DNA of 64,000 nt from Hermodice carunculata (lineage: Eukaryota; Annelida; Polychaeta; Eunicida; Amphinomidae): NCBI GenBank assembly GCA_964020975.1, contig OZ026615.1, positions 78,506,209 through 78,570,208 of the forward strand, given 5' to 3'. Below are positions 13,029-25,489 of the stretch, piece after piece. A program made the position numbers and the translations under genes. The notes beneath the pieces were generated by a model. It searched no databases, was not told the DNA's origin, and saw nothing but the letters and a program-made list of their open reading frames with translations. How positions within the stretch are numbered: the first letter of the stretch is position 1; each line of letters starts with the position of its first letter.

Positions 13029-13225
13029 ACTAGAAAAAAAGATTTGCTTCAAAGCAAATCTGTGCGCCTTTAAAAGTTGTAAATATTAAATGCTGCAACT
13101 TTTGTCCTTTGGTACTTCACATTGCATTCAGCTTATGGCTGGATGAAAATTTCAAAGTCCAAATGACCTTGACCTTTGACCTTTACAGGTCCCATGTAAA
13201 TTGTAATAATGTACAGTGTTACAAT

Positions 13226-14381
13226 TGTTACGAGGTGGCTTTACCTAGCACGTCTTGTGCCAACCTGGCCCTCAATAACAGAAAGAAAATAGAAACGCTA
13301 CACTTACTGCCGTGAGCAGAACACAAAGACAAAGCTTTTTGTTCAAATATATATTGCCTCACATTTTACACAAGAAAACACAGCACGGTGGAAACTGGCA
13401 GTTCGTCTATAATGTCCGTACACAAAGTGGTTGGCCGGGTCTGCTGTCCTGGCTTGTCCAATCGACCTCCGGGCTGCAACTCAAAATCAAAGGGCAGTAT
13501 CAGAAAAATAAAATAAAACCTAGAACACTATCTTGTAATTTTGTAAAAACCCGTTTTACATGGTCAGACCCAAACTGTGGTTTTAGTTTTTTCAATTTTC
13601 TGGTGTTATCAATTACCAAAAATAAGACGCATTAATTTACAGGATTTGCTGTGCAATCTCACGACAAACACTTGACAAATATCACACAAAACACCACATT
13701 GGAGTGCTAACAAAGCTCTGAAAAATATATATATACACTGGTTTCCTCTTCAAAACTGGCTATCTCAATGCCTACATCATTTAATCAGTGAACTGCACAA
13801 GATTCACTGATACCAAATTGGAGCACACAAGTGCTTCAAAAAATGGCTTAACTCGAAGCCTACCTTACTGAATTGGGGAAACACACAAGATTCCCAGAAC
13901 AAAATAAACTGGAGCACACAAGTGCTCAAAAATGGCTTAACCACAAGCCTAAATTATGTCAATTGGTGGATTATACAAGATCCACAATAATACATATATA
14001 TTGGAGCACACAAGCTCTCAACTAATCAACACTTACTTTGAACGCCTGGCCGCAGCAGGAACACTACCAATAATTTAACGTACGCTCCGTTCACTATGTG
14101 CACGGATCAGACATTTCGGATGTCTGACCTCAAACAGCAGTACACAGCCCTTTTTATTTGGGAGAGAAGGCCTAATCCTGTCCCCACTGTGATCGCCTTT
14201 CACTCACTGAACCCAACAGTAAACCAATCAAAACCAAGCAAGATCGGCGATCACTCAACACTTCCTGGCATGCTGACACTTGGCATTTTAACTGTTTAAA
14301 GTTCAAAATGTGCTGGCTGCAGCTTAATTCCGCAACCACAATATACATTTTATACAACAAATTTAACTTCACCACATAACA
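13226..14381. mobile_element. Probable solo LTR, about 1.16 kb
   Basis: The block starts TGTTA and ends TAACA (an inverted TG...CA pair) and is flanked by caat on both sides (13222-13225 and 14382-14385; acaat if the last element base is counted). It interrupts the family A element exactly. TG...CA ends, a 4-5 bp duplication and lack of coding sequence fit a solo LTR. It carries about four internal monomers of roughly 90 bp. The family within LTR elements is not determined. It is younger than the family A copy that it split. Confidence 0.65.
13695..14030. repeat. About four ~90-bp tandem monomers inside the LTR
   Basis: The phrase ttggagcacacaagtgct recurs at roughly 13700 (diverged), 13818, 13911 and 14000, followed by caaaaatggcttaac and cacacaagattcc. 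Confidence 0.8.
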
Positions 14382-15111
14382 CAATACCCACAACTTAAAC
14401 CCAACATAAACAAAATCAAATGAAACTTGACCCAGTTATAGCAAGATGAAACTTTAAAAGGGCCAGATGACCTTGACCTTTGCCCTTTAGAGGTTACATG
14501 TTCTTAAAAAAATGTGCAGTGTTGCAATACCTACAATTTGAGTCCAAACATGATTAGAATTTGATGGAAATTGGCCAAGTTATGGCGGGACGAAACTATC
14601 AAATGTCCAATAGATGATGACCTTTGACCTTTACAGGTCACATGTAGGTTCCAAAAATGTGAGGTGTTACAATAGCTACAATTTGAGTCCAACATGATCA
14701 AAAATGAAAATTGACCGAGTTATGGCTAGAAGAAAGCCACCACCGCCTTGGACCTTGAAATGACCTTTGACCTTGAGATTACCTCTATCTGAAGTGAACT
14801 TTGACCTTTAAAATGACATTTTTACCTAAAATTGACCTTTGACCTTGACATGGCCTTGACATTTGAGATGACCTTTGACTTGTTATGATCGAACTCCTGT
14901 ACACTCTGAACCACATCTACTATAGTAAACAAGGTATTGAAGATTTAAAACTTTAATTAGCCCTCATTTAGATAATTTTGAAAAGCATGACCTCTCATTA
15001 TAAAAAGGCAAGACTTCATCTATAGAAGTATAATTTTGCCAAGTTTACAGTTTGTATGTATAATACTTTTCTAATGAAATGTAGGACAAATTTGCCTGTA
15101 CAGGACGAAAA

Positions 15112-15990
15112 AAAAAACAGAAAAGAAGATTTGCTTCACAGCAAATCTGTCTGGGTGCCTTGAAAGTGAGAACAGTTTGAAATACTACACTTTGCCATTG
15201 TTCAACATATTCTAAATTTCACGTATTAGCCTAATTTTTATGGATAAAATGCTACAACTTTGGTTCTTGGCTCATTAGATGTGGCCATGTCACAAACTTA
15301 TAAAATGAAGTTTTGAATGAAACTACTATCTATAAAAGTTTTGAAGCTATTCAAACATTTTAATTTTGTGTATTTGCCTAATTTGCATCAATTAAAAGCC
15401 TACAACTTTGGTTTATGGTTTATTGGATGGAGCTTTACCACAAACTCATAAATTGAAGTAGGAATGGCACCTCTATCTGTAATAATTTTAAAGCTATTCA
15501 ACATTTACATTTTGCACGTTCACCTTATTTGCATAAATTAAAATCCTAAAACTTTGGTATATGGTTCATTGGATGCTTTGCCACAAACTTGTAAATTGAA
15601 GTTGGAATTGCATGTCTCTGTATAATCGTTTTGGAGCTATTCAACTTTTTAATTTTTCAATACCCCTTATTAGCATAATTTGAAATTCTACAGCTTATAT
15701 GCTGTCCATTATATTGGCAAGTGTCAGAAACCTATATATGCACATTGAAATTTTGAGTCTGTCTGCTTTACTTTGGAAGATATGGAGCTCTTAAAATTAT
15801 ACTCTCCCCTAATTTGCATGCTTTTAAACATCATGACTATTCCAATTTAGATGCACAATTTCACTGGTTAGGTCAGTCACCATTGCAAGTTTGGTGGTTT
15901 TGCAATAATAGTGTGTGACAAAATCTGCAGACCAACTTGGTCGTAAAGAGAAAGAAAGAATGAAATGTCTGGGTTTGGACCCAGACACAC
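15112..15990 (-). mobile_element. Family B hairpin-ended tandem-monomer element
   Basis: The left end is agaaaagaa plus the hairpin gatttgct-tcac-agcaaatc (15128-15147). The right end is the hairpin gtctgggt-ttgg-acccagac (15967-15986), preceded by a gaaagaaagaa tract. Between them are monomers of about 145 bp with agctattcaa, aaactataaattgaagt and tacaactttggtt. It matches the plus copy at 28288-29736 in reverse. It abuts the truncated right end of the family A copy, giving a head-to-tail chain. No coding capacity. Confidence 0.8.
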
Positions 15991-16734
15991 AATTTCACTG
16001 TTCACTTATACAGTGAAACCTCTCTATGGTGGGCACCCTTGGGACCAGAGAAAATTCCCCACTCCTGAGAAGGTCAGCCCTTCTGGGCAGTATGGATGAG
16101 TATATGTGCATATACATGTACATTATTGATACATGCACATATACATGCACAGTGTACACATATTATTATTAAAGGGGATGTGTATACATGCAATACAAAA
16201 TTGTCTTTCTTCCTATATACATAAACAAATTTTAAAAGAAGCTGTCACCAAACTACATGTGCATGTACCTGTGAACCGAGACAAGCACTATACTGTTTCA
16301 GTATCAGTTATGAAGAACAGGCTTCATCTCACTGCAGCTGGTTACAAGAAAACAAAGACATCAAAGTGTCCACTGAGATAACACAAATCCACACACTGTT
16401 TCAAAAATCACTAAGTTGTGAAAACAGTCATTCAGTACTGGAAGACCATACACATGACAGCAAGGAGCAGATCTGTTCTTGCATGAACAGAAAGAGATTC
16501 TCTGCATTTTATTGAGAGCCTCATTACACAGTTGTATGGACCCCCCCCCCCCCATTTGCTGCAAGACCCAAACCTTCCAAACCATACACCTAGCATGCAG
16601 GGATAGAAGGCTACCTATGAGACAGGCTCAAGCTAATTAATAACGAATGTAAAATGGTTGCCTAGCACCATGGAGGTCAAACAGTCGGTCATGCAACAAG
16701 CAGTTTAACTCCTGAATTGTGGATTGTGGAGAAA
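15991..16734. other. No gene seen
   Basis: Unassigned, with a C-run at 16541-16553. The 82- and 74-codon frames here show no family. Confidence 0.45.
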
Positions 16735-17092
16735 TTTGGTGAATTTAGCATACATTAAAATTCCCTTACTTTTGTTTGCATGCTATTGGACCTGTCAGTA
16801 GTCTCAACCGTGATGTGTGGGTTAGGACTTTGTGTCCATGTATAATAGTTTTGAAGATATAGAGCTTTTAAAAATTTTATTGCCCCCCTCCCCATTTGCA
16901 TATTTTAACCATCATGGCTATTTCAAACCAGGTGCAAAATTTCATTGGTGGGTCAGTCACCATGGCAGGTTTGGTGGTTTTGGGAATAATAGTGTCTGAA
17001 AAAATCTCTGGACAAATTTGGGTGCCATGGAAAGAAAGAACGAAATAAAGAACATGAGGAAAACAATATGTCTGGGTTGGCACCTGGACATA
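16735..17092 (-). mobile_element. Family B fragment, one end only
   Basis: Text such as accatggcaggtttggtggtt and atttcattggtgggtcag matches the right part of the copy at 15112-15990. It ends in an imperfect hairpin, gtctggg...cctggac, at the edge of an (AT)n tract. Confidence 0.7.
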
Positions 17093-17158
17093 TATATATA
17101 TATATATATATACAGAGAGAGAGAGAGAGAGAGAAAGAAAGAAAGAAAGAAAGAAAGA
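17090..17158. repeat. (AT)n (GA)n (GAAA)n compound microsatellite
   Basis: Three tracts in series: AT to about 17112, GA to about 17134, GAAA to 17158. They sit where family A/B elements normally carry a short gaaagaaag head, so they are probably an expansion of it. Confidence 0.9.
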
Positions 17159-17205
17159 ATTCTTTGAAAAATAATATTTCTGTGTTGGCAAGCAGACATA
17201 GTTAG
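17159..17205 (-). mobile_element. Terminal scrap of another family A/B copy
   Basis: aattctttgaaaaataatat followed by tctgtgttggcaagcagaca matches the outer end of family A (compare 30486-30535 in reverse). Confidence 0.6.
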
Positions 17206-17639
17206 TAAACGTGACAAATGAATCGTTTACAACACTATCAAGATGTAAAGCCTATGTGACATTGTTAACTTAATTTCTGGGGACATATTTTCTGCACCTT
17301 CTGATACAAAAATGGTGTTAACCTAAAATGGAAACGTTTTCACAAACTTACATTCATTACTCTTTACATTCATCCATGACAACAACCTGGCTGCATTCGT
17401 GTTAAATGCTGGAGTTTGGGCTGCCTGAACAGCCTGTACCCAGCTGACCCAGATGCTCTCAACCCAAAATATGTTCCACTCTGTTCCATTAGTACCCGGA
17501 AGCGTTTGCATGTAATTTCAAACCCATTGGCCAAGTGGTCAGTATTCCTTGTCTCAACCTCAAGATAATATCTAAGGTTTTCCCACAAATAAAAGAGAAC
17601 CCCCCCCATACCCCCTCCCCCCCCCCCCTCAAAAAAATA
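17206..17639. other. No gene seen
   Basis: Unassigned. C-rich tract at 17601-17630. Confidence 0.45.
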
Positions 17640-19275
17640 AGGAATTGATGACCACTTGAAGGAACTTAATAGATACTCACCCAAGGCATACATTCACCAA
17701 GTTTGAAGTGAATCTGGCAGACTTTTTTTTTTTTTTTTGAGAAGTCGAAAATATGAATCACTATAACTTAAAAATTCTTTAAAAATCATGGATCTAGAGC
17801 ATCACCACCTAGTGAACAACTTTTTTATCCTTCCATAAGATTCATTTCTAACACGTTTCAGCACAATCGGAGGGACGCTTTCGGCGCAGTAGAAACTAGC
17901 TTTATCATAAAAAAAAAATCACAAAAAGTCGCAGCGCCATCTTTTGAATACAGTAAGGTCTCAGTGTCCTCAGAAGCATCCCTATACAATTTCGAAGCAA
18001 TTGGTCTTGCACTTTTGAAGAGTATTTGTATAGATTTTTCATAAAAATGAACACAAAAATTCACTTAAAAAATCCAAATAGGAATGTTTGCATTAACCGA
18101 TAATTCTAAAATGATTGGGGATGCATGACAGCGAGTGATCAATGACATTGCAGGATTCAGGTCACCTGACCGATTTTTACCAGTTTGAGCTGATATGACT
18201 CAAATGGTTTAAAAAGTGCTGCAGATCTACTTTTCACACACATACTCACCAACCCACCCACCCCCCCCCCATCCCGAATCACTACTGTTGATGCAGAATA
18301 CTGTGCAATTGATTTGTATTTTTTGTTTTAAATGACATGATTTTTTTCGGAAAATTATACTCTGTTAGTATATGGTACTTAACAATGATTAAACAAAGGA
18401 CATATAAAAATCAGTAATAAATCTTGCTTAAATCAACCAAGTTCAGGCCTACCGGATAGTTTACATTCATAACCACAAGATGGCTCTGCAAAACATGTGG
18501 AGGTTTGCTCAACTTTCAGAACAGTTGAATGAGTGGCAAAACATGGACGACGCTTCGAGGATTTTGTGGAAAAATTAGTGGTTTTGTGAGTTTTGTGGAG
18601 AATATTGAAGCACTTTTATGAAGCAACATTTTAGAATAAGCTTTAAAGCGTCGCTTTTCAGTTTTGGTTGCAGAATCGAAATCTTTCGGGCAGCCAAGGA
18701 ACCTCGAGGTTCCTGGGCTGCCCGAACGATTTCGATTCTGCGACCAAAACCTCCGAGGGTCATTTTAAAGCTTTAATATATCAACGAACAATTTATTAAA
18801 ATTATGGATCCACTGCATCACCTCTTAGCGAAAAACGTTGTCCCTTCCACAAGGTCCATTTCTACCTGCCAAGTTTTAGCACAATCTGCAGAGCAGTTTT
18901 AAAGAAGAAATAGAAAATAACTTTAACACACAAAAGTTCAGAAGAAAACTGAAAAAAAAATCTAGCGTCAGCTGTCTCACAAATTAAGATGAAGGGGTTC
19001 CCAGAAGTGACTTAGTTGACTAAGTAGTTTCGGAGATTTTTTAAAAGATTTTGCCAGAAAACGAACAGAAAAAATCATTAAAATAATCATTGGCACATGA
19101 ACAATTGAATAAACGTGGTAAAGATCCACCAAGGTAGATCCCCACCAAGTTTGAAGCACGTGATTTTGGCCAGTGGTTTCAGAGAAGAAGTCGAAAATCT
19201 AAATTGTAGACGGACGGACGATTGCGGTATAGACCACCATACAACTTCAGCTGACTGACAAGTCAGCTAAGGTAA
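17640..19275 (+). mobile_element. Family C composite repeat ending in an ACTGACAAGTCAGC-type palindrome
   Basis: Two related internal units (about 17760-17900 and 18790-18930) share gcatcacc-acctagtgaacaac-like and tttagcacaatc text. The right end reads gacggacggacg, then ttcagctgactgacaagtcagct. The same end occurs at 56395-56420 and, inverted, at 30135. A 135-bp fold-back lies in the middle. No coding capacity seen. Probably a non-autonomous element. Confidence 0.6.
18639..18773. repeat. Zero-loop inverted repeat (fold-back), core 90 bp
   Basis: Core arms 18661-18705 and 18706-18750 are 45 bp each and match at 42 of 45 positions by eye, centred on acctcgaggt with no spacer. An outer aagctttaaa / tttaaagctt pair extends it to 135 bp. 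Reads are likely to drop or mis-assemble here. Confidence 0.9.
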
Positions 19276-19360
19276 AAAAAAACAAAACAAAAAACAAAAA
19301 AACAAAAAAAAAAAAAACAAAAAAAAAAAACAAACAAAAAAAAACCCCAAAACAAAAACA
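19276..19360. repeat. A-rich tract with scattered C
   Basis: Immediately follows the family C right end; possibly its tail. Confidence 0.9.
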
Positions 19361-19611
19361 AAACTGATACGATTATTTAAAGTACAGTTCGGGACATGCC
19401 ATTTGCGTTACATCGTTGACTTAATTTGTATCGGCTAGACCTTAAACACGAGCAGCAAGGGAGTGTAAAGCTTTTTCGGAGTCCATGTCATAACATAGAA
19501 CTAGAAGGATGCACTTTGCACATGTATATTGAAAAGAAACATATTCGTGCCGTGCGTCTATCCAGAAACATAGGACGCTTTGTTTCTCATAATCTTAAAA
19601 TCACTCATAAC
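19361..19611. other. No gene seen
   Basis: Unassigned short stretch between the A-rich and CA tracts. Confidence 0.4.
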
Positions 19612-19629
19612 ACACACACACACGCACAC

Positions 19630-19665
<36 letters not shown>

Positions 19666-19674
19666 CCACACATG
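19612..19674. repeat. (CA)n microsatellite, interrupted
   Basis: CA units with CGCA and CCCA interruptions. Confidence 0.95.
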
Positions 19675-20765
19675 TAAATCAGTTGATTCACTCCAACTTA
19701 TTTAACATTGCAAAAATGTCCTCTCTTGTTATACAGAAATGGTCTGGTCTTGAACTTTATTTCTTTCGCTCGCTATTCAATCTTTCAAGTGCCCGTTCAT
19801 GTGTAATGTTGCCCTGTTCTCATTGAATACCTGCCGAGACTATACTGTTTAGACGTGACTTACGTACGTTGCTGGATAAAATAGGAAACTACGGTTTTGC
19901 AGAAACAGACACAAAGGCAAAAACAAGTTGTATTGTCATATATCTCTTTCAAAGACGATTTGTTGCGCGACGAGCGTGGTCACCAATTCAACATTAATTC
20001 CACATCGGGCCCCGTACAGTAAAGTAGCATTGATGAAACGTTAAGTCAGACCCGATGTCTCGAAAGTAATATAAAAACTTTTCTTTCTTTTTGTACCTGT
20101 TATATGTCTTTCAGTGCATGGTCATATCAGACGTGCATATGTTCTAATATGATGATCATAATCATGATGATGATGATGATGATTTTAACAAAAACGTGAT
20201 TTCCAAGAGAAAATTAATCGACAAATATATCAAACTCATGAGCTAGAGCTACCCCTGAACCAAAATTTACCCTTTCTAGCTGGACAGCTTTTTCTAGTTA
20301 AACCATCCGCCTATGTTTAACTGAAGTGGAAACAAGCTGGGGCATTATATTCAGTCCCAGTGATTGTAAAATAAACAGTTGCAGCTAGACCACCTGTACA
20401 AACCAAGGAAAATCCTAACAAGGACTGCAACAATGTACATCCTGTACCAGAGATGTAAAACAAACTCCATGATGACACATACTCCTCAAACAATTAAGCT
20501 CTATTTAACTGCCAACCCTGAGTCAATGTGTCAACTTAATGTGTCAGGTTTGTGACACTTGAGGAAATACTGTCAATTTTGAGTAATTTTTTAATAGTGA
20601 GTAAATGTGCATTTAGGCATGTCAGAAAAGAATGGAAGTCATTAGCATTTATGCCAAAAACATGCTATCAAAACAATTTTTCTTAACAGGATTTTAATTA
20701 ATTATAATTAAGTATAATTAAAATTCGAACTACCGACTGATGCAGAACTGAATTCGGAAGGGGTT
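19675..20765. other. No gene seen
   Basis: Unassigned. A short (GAT)n run at 20161-20182. Confidence 0.45.
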
Positions 20766-20875
20766 TTTTTCTCTTTTTTTTTTTTTTTTTTTGGTTTGTT
20801 TTGTTTTTGTTTTGTTTTTGTTTTTGTGTGTGTTTTTTTTTTTTTTTTCGTTTTTGTTTGTTTGTGTTTTTTAAT
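20766..20875. repeat. T-rich low-complexity tract
   Basis: Long T runs with gtttt and gttttg interruptions. The Lys-rich frame on the minus strand is an artefact of it. Confidence 0.95.
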
Positions 20876-21089
20876 GAAACAAGTGCCTCCGGCTGTGCCC
20901 AGGTAACGAATTAAACTGAAGTCAAAAGAGGTAATGCGTAAAAGGGGAAAAAACATACATTTTCAACATGTTTCAACAAATGTCCAAACTACCCAAGGCC
21001 TAACAAAAATAAATGTGTGGTTCCCGTAACCTGACACACCCTACTAAAAAGGTCCAACCTTAAAATTAATGGAACAAAAAAACAGTACT

Positions 21090-21300
21090 TTTAAGCCCCC
21101 CCCCCCTTCCCTAATAGATACTGGGCGACCCAGGCCAGTGCTACAAACTCCGTCAGAAACCCAAGTGGCCCAAAAAGGTCCGTAATTTTTTTCAGTGGCC
21201 CAAATGTGACCTACACGGCCCAAAGGGCCGAGGGCATGCTAGGGGGGTCTGGGGGCATCCCCCTCCCCGAAAAATTTTGAATTTGAGGATGCAAAATGGT
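21090..21300 (+). repeat. Dispersed G/C-rich repeat (family F), copy 1
   Basis: Contains ctaggggggtctgggggcat followed by ccccctccccgaaaaatttt. An inverted relative is at 37890-37940 (cgggggcatgcccacagacc). Function unknown. Confidence 0.55.
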
Positions 21301-21968
21301 TCATCTGGGGAGTTTCGAGTATCTTGCCTTTGCATGTTTGACGAAATCACATTTTAGTCATTATTTTACTTATTTGGCTATTTTCTCTCAGATTGTACAA
21401 AAATCTGATGAAAATTAGCCAAAATTAGTAAAAAATAAATTTAAAAAAAACACCGCTATGTTATCAATAAAGATAAGACAAATTTTGCATACAAACATGT
21501 GAGGCTTTAGAAATTTTTTGCACACATATTATGTTGATTAATTCAGGGAAAATTAACAGATAAATTATCTTGCATTTAGTAAGTTGCGTATCTTCTCTAC
21601 AAAAACACGAACAAAAAATACATTAAGATAATCACTAGGCCTGAATGTACTTAACTTTTATCACTGAATGTTTATTGATAATGTTTTATGCGCACATATG
21701 GAAGGATGGTGCAAAATAATTGCTGAAAGCACACCAAACTATGATGCATGAAATGGGAGTACCAAATGCCTAGGGAATCTTGCCTTGGCTTATTTCCATG
21801 GTGGACGACAACATGAAAACAGCGGAAATACAAGTATGGTTTTCACAGGTTTGTAGCTGAAATACTTTAATAATTTATGAATTAAAAGCTTGATCTAAAT
21901 TTTCAAAAAATTAATATATAAATAAACATAAGCACCAAAGGCGTAATTTTTATAACTGCAAGGACCTG

Positions 21969-22000
<32 letters not shown>

Positions 22001-22626
22001 GGTCCCCGATTACACTAAGATACTGAAACTATAAATATATAAAGCGGTCCCTCTCCAGTACTCCCATCTCATGCATCAAGAATGATTTCACCTTATTTTT
22101 GAAAAATGTTCTTACATTCACTCTCTTTGATATACCCTGGCAGGTTCTGCATGGGAATAGGTATAATCATGGTACAGTAGTACCTGCAATTACCGACCCT
22201 AGTCCCCACCTGGTCAAAACGACCAGATTTCCTTGGCACGGGCGCTTTTGCAATGTTAAATGACCTGACGCGCAAGACCACGGTGCTGTTCAGTAATGTA
22301 GCAGCAATTTTGCATTCCCTGGATCATTTTCTCAATAAACTTCTTCACATGAAAAACACTTATTTTGGCTAAAATTTTGTTGTATTTTTCAAGAACTGTG
22401 ATGCAAAATTTGCTACAATGCTCCAGCTGGACAACCTTAGACCAGCAAAATCACCCAACAAACAACCACCCGTAAAAAAAAAAAAAAATGGTAGTTCAAA
22501 TCAACCGTAACCAAGTTGTAAGACAAAGCTAACAGAAAAGCTGGCCAACGTGCGCCGTCATTTCGCACTGAAGTCAACTCAAACACGGCAATTTATTTCA
22601 ACTCGTCTGGACAGTCAACTTGGGCC
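21301..22626. other. No gene seen; (AT)n inside
   Basis: Unassigned AT-rich DNA with an (AT)n microsatellite at 21969-21994. Confidence 0.45.
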
Positions 22627-22642
22627 GGGGGGGGGGGGGGGG
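22627..22642. repeat. G homopolymer run
   Basis: About 16 consecutive G, followed by more G-rich sequence. Confidence 0.95.
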
Positions 22643-22710
22643 AGGGTGCGGGGGAAGCATAGCTGCTGCATGTAGCCACGATGGGTGCGGTATCGGTATC
22701 TAGTATCGCT

Positions 22711-23200
22711 AGGTTTCAAGTGTCCGTTCTCCTAGTTACCAGAGCAAGTAGTCGTCAACGTATTTTTTAAAAGAAGACTTACAATCTGAACTTTAATCTG
22801 CCAGCTCGGTTGTGTCTGAACCAGTTATCATCGTCAGTTATAAATCTAAATGCAACACGAGGCATGCCTGCACACACGTTGAGCGCCCATTTAAACAAGG
22901 TGCAATGCATTGTGAGAAAGGAAAATCACAGTCAATCGTGGCCACGTGTTTTCAGCACGGTTCCAGGTGTCCGTTCTCCGAGCTTTAAGGGCAAATGGTC
23001 TTTTAAAACATGACTTACTATCTTAACTTTAATCTGCCCGCTCGGATGTGTCTAAAGCAGTTATAATCGTTATAGTTACAAATCCAAATGCCACACGGCA
23101 CGCTCAAGCGCCATTTCGAACATTGTGCAGTTACTGCATTGATTGTGGGACAGTCTCACAAAAGTACACTTGATTTGGATATCAAAGTGAATCGTCGCCA
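22711..23200. repeat. Diverged ~257-bp tandem duplication
   Basis: The phrase gtgtccgttctcc recurs at 22720 and 22977. ttaatctgcc-gctcgg, gtgtct-aa-cagttat and cacac-gcgcc text follow in the same order in both units. Moderately diverged. Function unknown; the small frame at 22810-23013 is not convincing. Confidence 0.8.
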
Positions 23201-24851
23201 CAGCATATATATCATGATTGATGCTCTTAAATAATTGTGAAATATGTATTTTTGGTTTCATATATTAACCCTCATCCCACCCCCACTCGGCAAGATAGTC
23301 CCAATGCTCATTTACAAACCATTGGCATTGGGTGCAGAACTCACTATTTTCACAATGGCAGCCAATTCGATTGGATACTTTGAAGAGGTAGAGTCCAAAA
23401 TGAATGTGTGATTAGTGTTAAGGGAAGGTTTATTTGTCGGGTGATTGTAATGTACAATATATATAGTGGGGCTTTTCCAGAGTGAGCATTACCTGAAAAT
23501 GTAAATATAACGACAAACAGTGACCAGTTGTAGGCCCCAGAAATAGTACTTTGTATCAGACAGTAAAGTCGCCCTGAGGCAAAGAAATAAGGGTCATTAA
23601 TAGGCTGAGTGCCAAGCGCCACATTTCGTCAAAGACGAAGATCAATGGAGAAGGTTGCCCCGATAGTGGATACAGGTCCGGAAGTACTGGCGTGTTTTTA
23701 TATAAGTGGTAATAATACGTCACAAAGTTGAATAACAGAATGTTCCCACGTATGTAAAGATAAGTTAGATTATTAGGTAAATTATAAATGCAGGGTTTCG
23801 AATTGGCAAATGGGCGCCCCGTGATAAATTGACAAAAAACCATGTCCACCGAATTTTCCAGTGGACGTGACATGCCTTTGTTGTTGCGCATGTGCTAACG
23901 ATCCAGGCATTGCGTGTGTCCCAGGCACCATTTCCTTGAACTGTGCTTGCCTGGTGTATGGAAGAAGGTACCTTTTTCCTGAACAGTGCTTGCCTGGTGT
24001 ATGGAAGAAAAGCAATACCACATATGTTGCTTACTTGGTTGCACACATATACTTTACAGCCTTTTGAGTGGATAGATATGGTGTGACATTAACAACAACA
24101 AACATGTTGACCCAGGCTTCGTGTCTATCCACCAAAAAGTCTTATAATTATACAATAAATAGCCTTGTATTTGACCGTCGCTGACTGGATAGTGCATATC
24201 CAGGGATAAATCTAGGCATTCGAAATGTGTAGCCAAATCGGAAAATAAAACCGTAATCATTGCAGGATTTGACCCAACTGTCAATAATATTATATAATTC
24301 ACGTTAAAAATAAATTAGCCATTTGCAATTTCAGCCCAATGACTGAAACATTAGCATTTGGCTAATGGCAGCAGCGGTCCCTGCATATCACGAGACAGCC
24401 TGTTGAACAGTGACGACCACTAGATTTCCGGTGAGCATTCCGGCCCTTACAACGCGCACGCCTGGCCATAACATGTTCGTCGTACAGTGATGGCTCCTGG
24501 GAATTCAGTGAATATGCCTCGTAGCGTAGTTTGAAGATTTTGCCCTTTCCAAATGCGACCCTTGATTGTTTCTAACGGCATTACACACAACAATAAATGT
24601 AAAACACAGATGCATCCATGGACGTGAATCGTATCAGATAAGCGGACTGTCATGCAGTCCGCTGACCTTAATATAGTCGGTCGTCCGTTTGCCTATCACA
24701 TAGTTAAAATTTCGGAAAAACGCCAGCCGTATTAGTTTCAAACTTTTTTAGTCTGAGCAACGAAGGAGTGTAGTGAATGAGCCGTTGGACAAAAATGTAA
24801 ACAAAGCATTTTTACTTGAAATATGTTCATTGATGGTAGTTCTCACCCCCC

Positions 24852-24854
<3 letters not shown>
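23201..24854. other. No gene seen; 43-bp local duplication inside
   Basis: Unassigned. gtgcttgcctggtgtatgga recurs with a 43-bp period at 23943 and 23986. Overlapping short frames on both strands show no family. Confidence 0.45.

Positions 24855-24908
<54 letters not shown>
24855..24908. repeat. (AT)n microsatellite
   Basis: About 27 uninterrupted units. Confidence 0.95.
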
Positions 24909-24910
<2 letters not shown>

Positions 24911-25489
24911 GACGCAAATTCTCCCATGGCAAAGTCTCGTTTTCGGCTCAAGTCAAAGATGGCCAACATTTTCTAGGTACAATATGGAAATGGTTATAAT
25001 TTTGCAACTATAAGCATCATACAAAACACATTCGCGGCATCATTACCGATCAAATTTGGGATGCCCTTTTATTGGCTGATACTTTTGAGGTCATCAGAGG
25101 TCAACGTCATGTGTAGGCTACATGTAAAATGTAAAATTTGAGAAAAAATCTAAAAACATTGAACAATGACCAAGAACCACATTGTATGCTTCACTTAATT
25201 ACGATATTTTACAGTGATCGAATTGTGAGCAGAAAATTATTTCAAAGCCGTTGTTGCAGGTCTTCCTACCCGTTTACATTAATTTTGCACTTTTATCTAT
25301 TATACACGAGACCGAGCTTATCTCCAGAGAAGAGACTGGTCCAGGCACTTTTTTTGTCGACATGTGTTGAGCTACAGTATTTACATGATTATTTCAGTTA
25401 TATACAAAGAATAACCTTCGTATATATGTGTGTTTTTTTTAATCTGTTCTTAAAACGGTATTAAGTTGTAGTTGCCATCAGTTAGATAA
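24909..25489. other. No gene seen
   Basis: Unassigned. 25138-25464 is open for 108 codons, but nothing in it is recognisable. Confidence 0.45.

Larger units (their letters stand above)
13029..15110 (-). mobile_element. Family A hairpin-ended element, split by an LTR insertion
   Basis: It begins with ctagaaaaaaa and the hairpin gatttgct-tcaa-agcaaatc (13041-13060). It ends near 15100 after text complementary to the conserved head (gacaaatttgcc). The internal 130-150 bp monomers contain the phrases gaccgagttatggc, tttgagtcc-aacatgatc and tgacctttgacct. The same order, in reverse, is seen at 30486-31338, so this is the minus orientation. The block 13226-14381 is foreign; removing it aligns with the plus copy. 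The outer hairpin expected at the right end is missing and family B starts directly there. Non-coding and non-autonomous; possibly a Helentron derivative. Confidence 0.75.

Noticed and set aside
17370-17693. 107-codon minus-strand frame
   Set aside because: Contains a Gly run from a C-tract and has no coding pattern or known domain.
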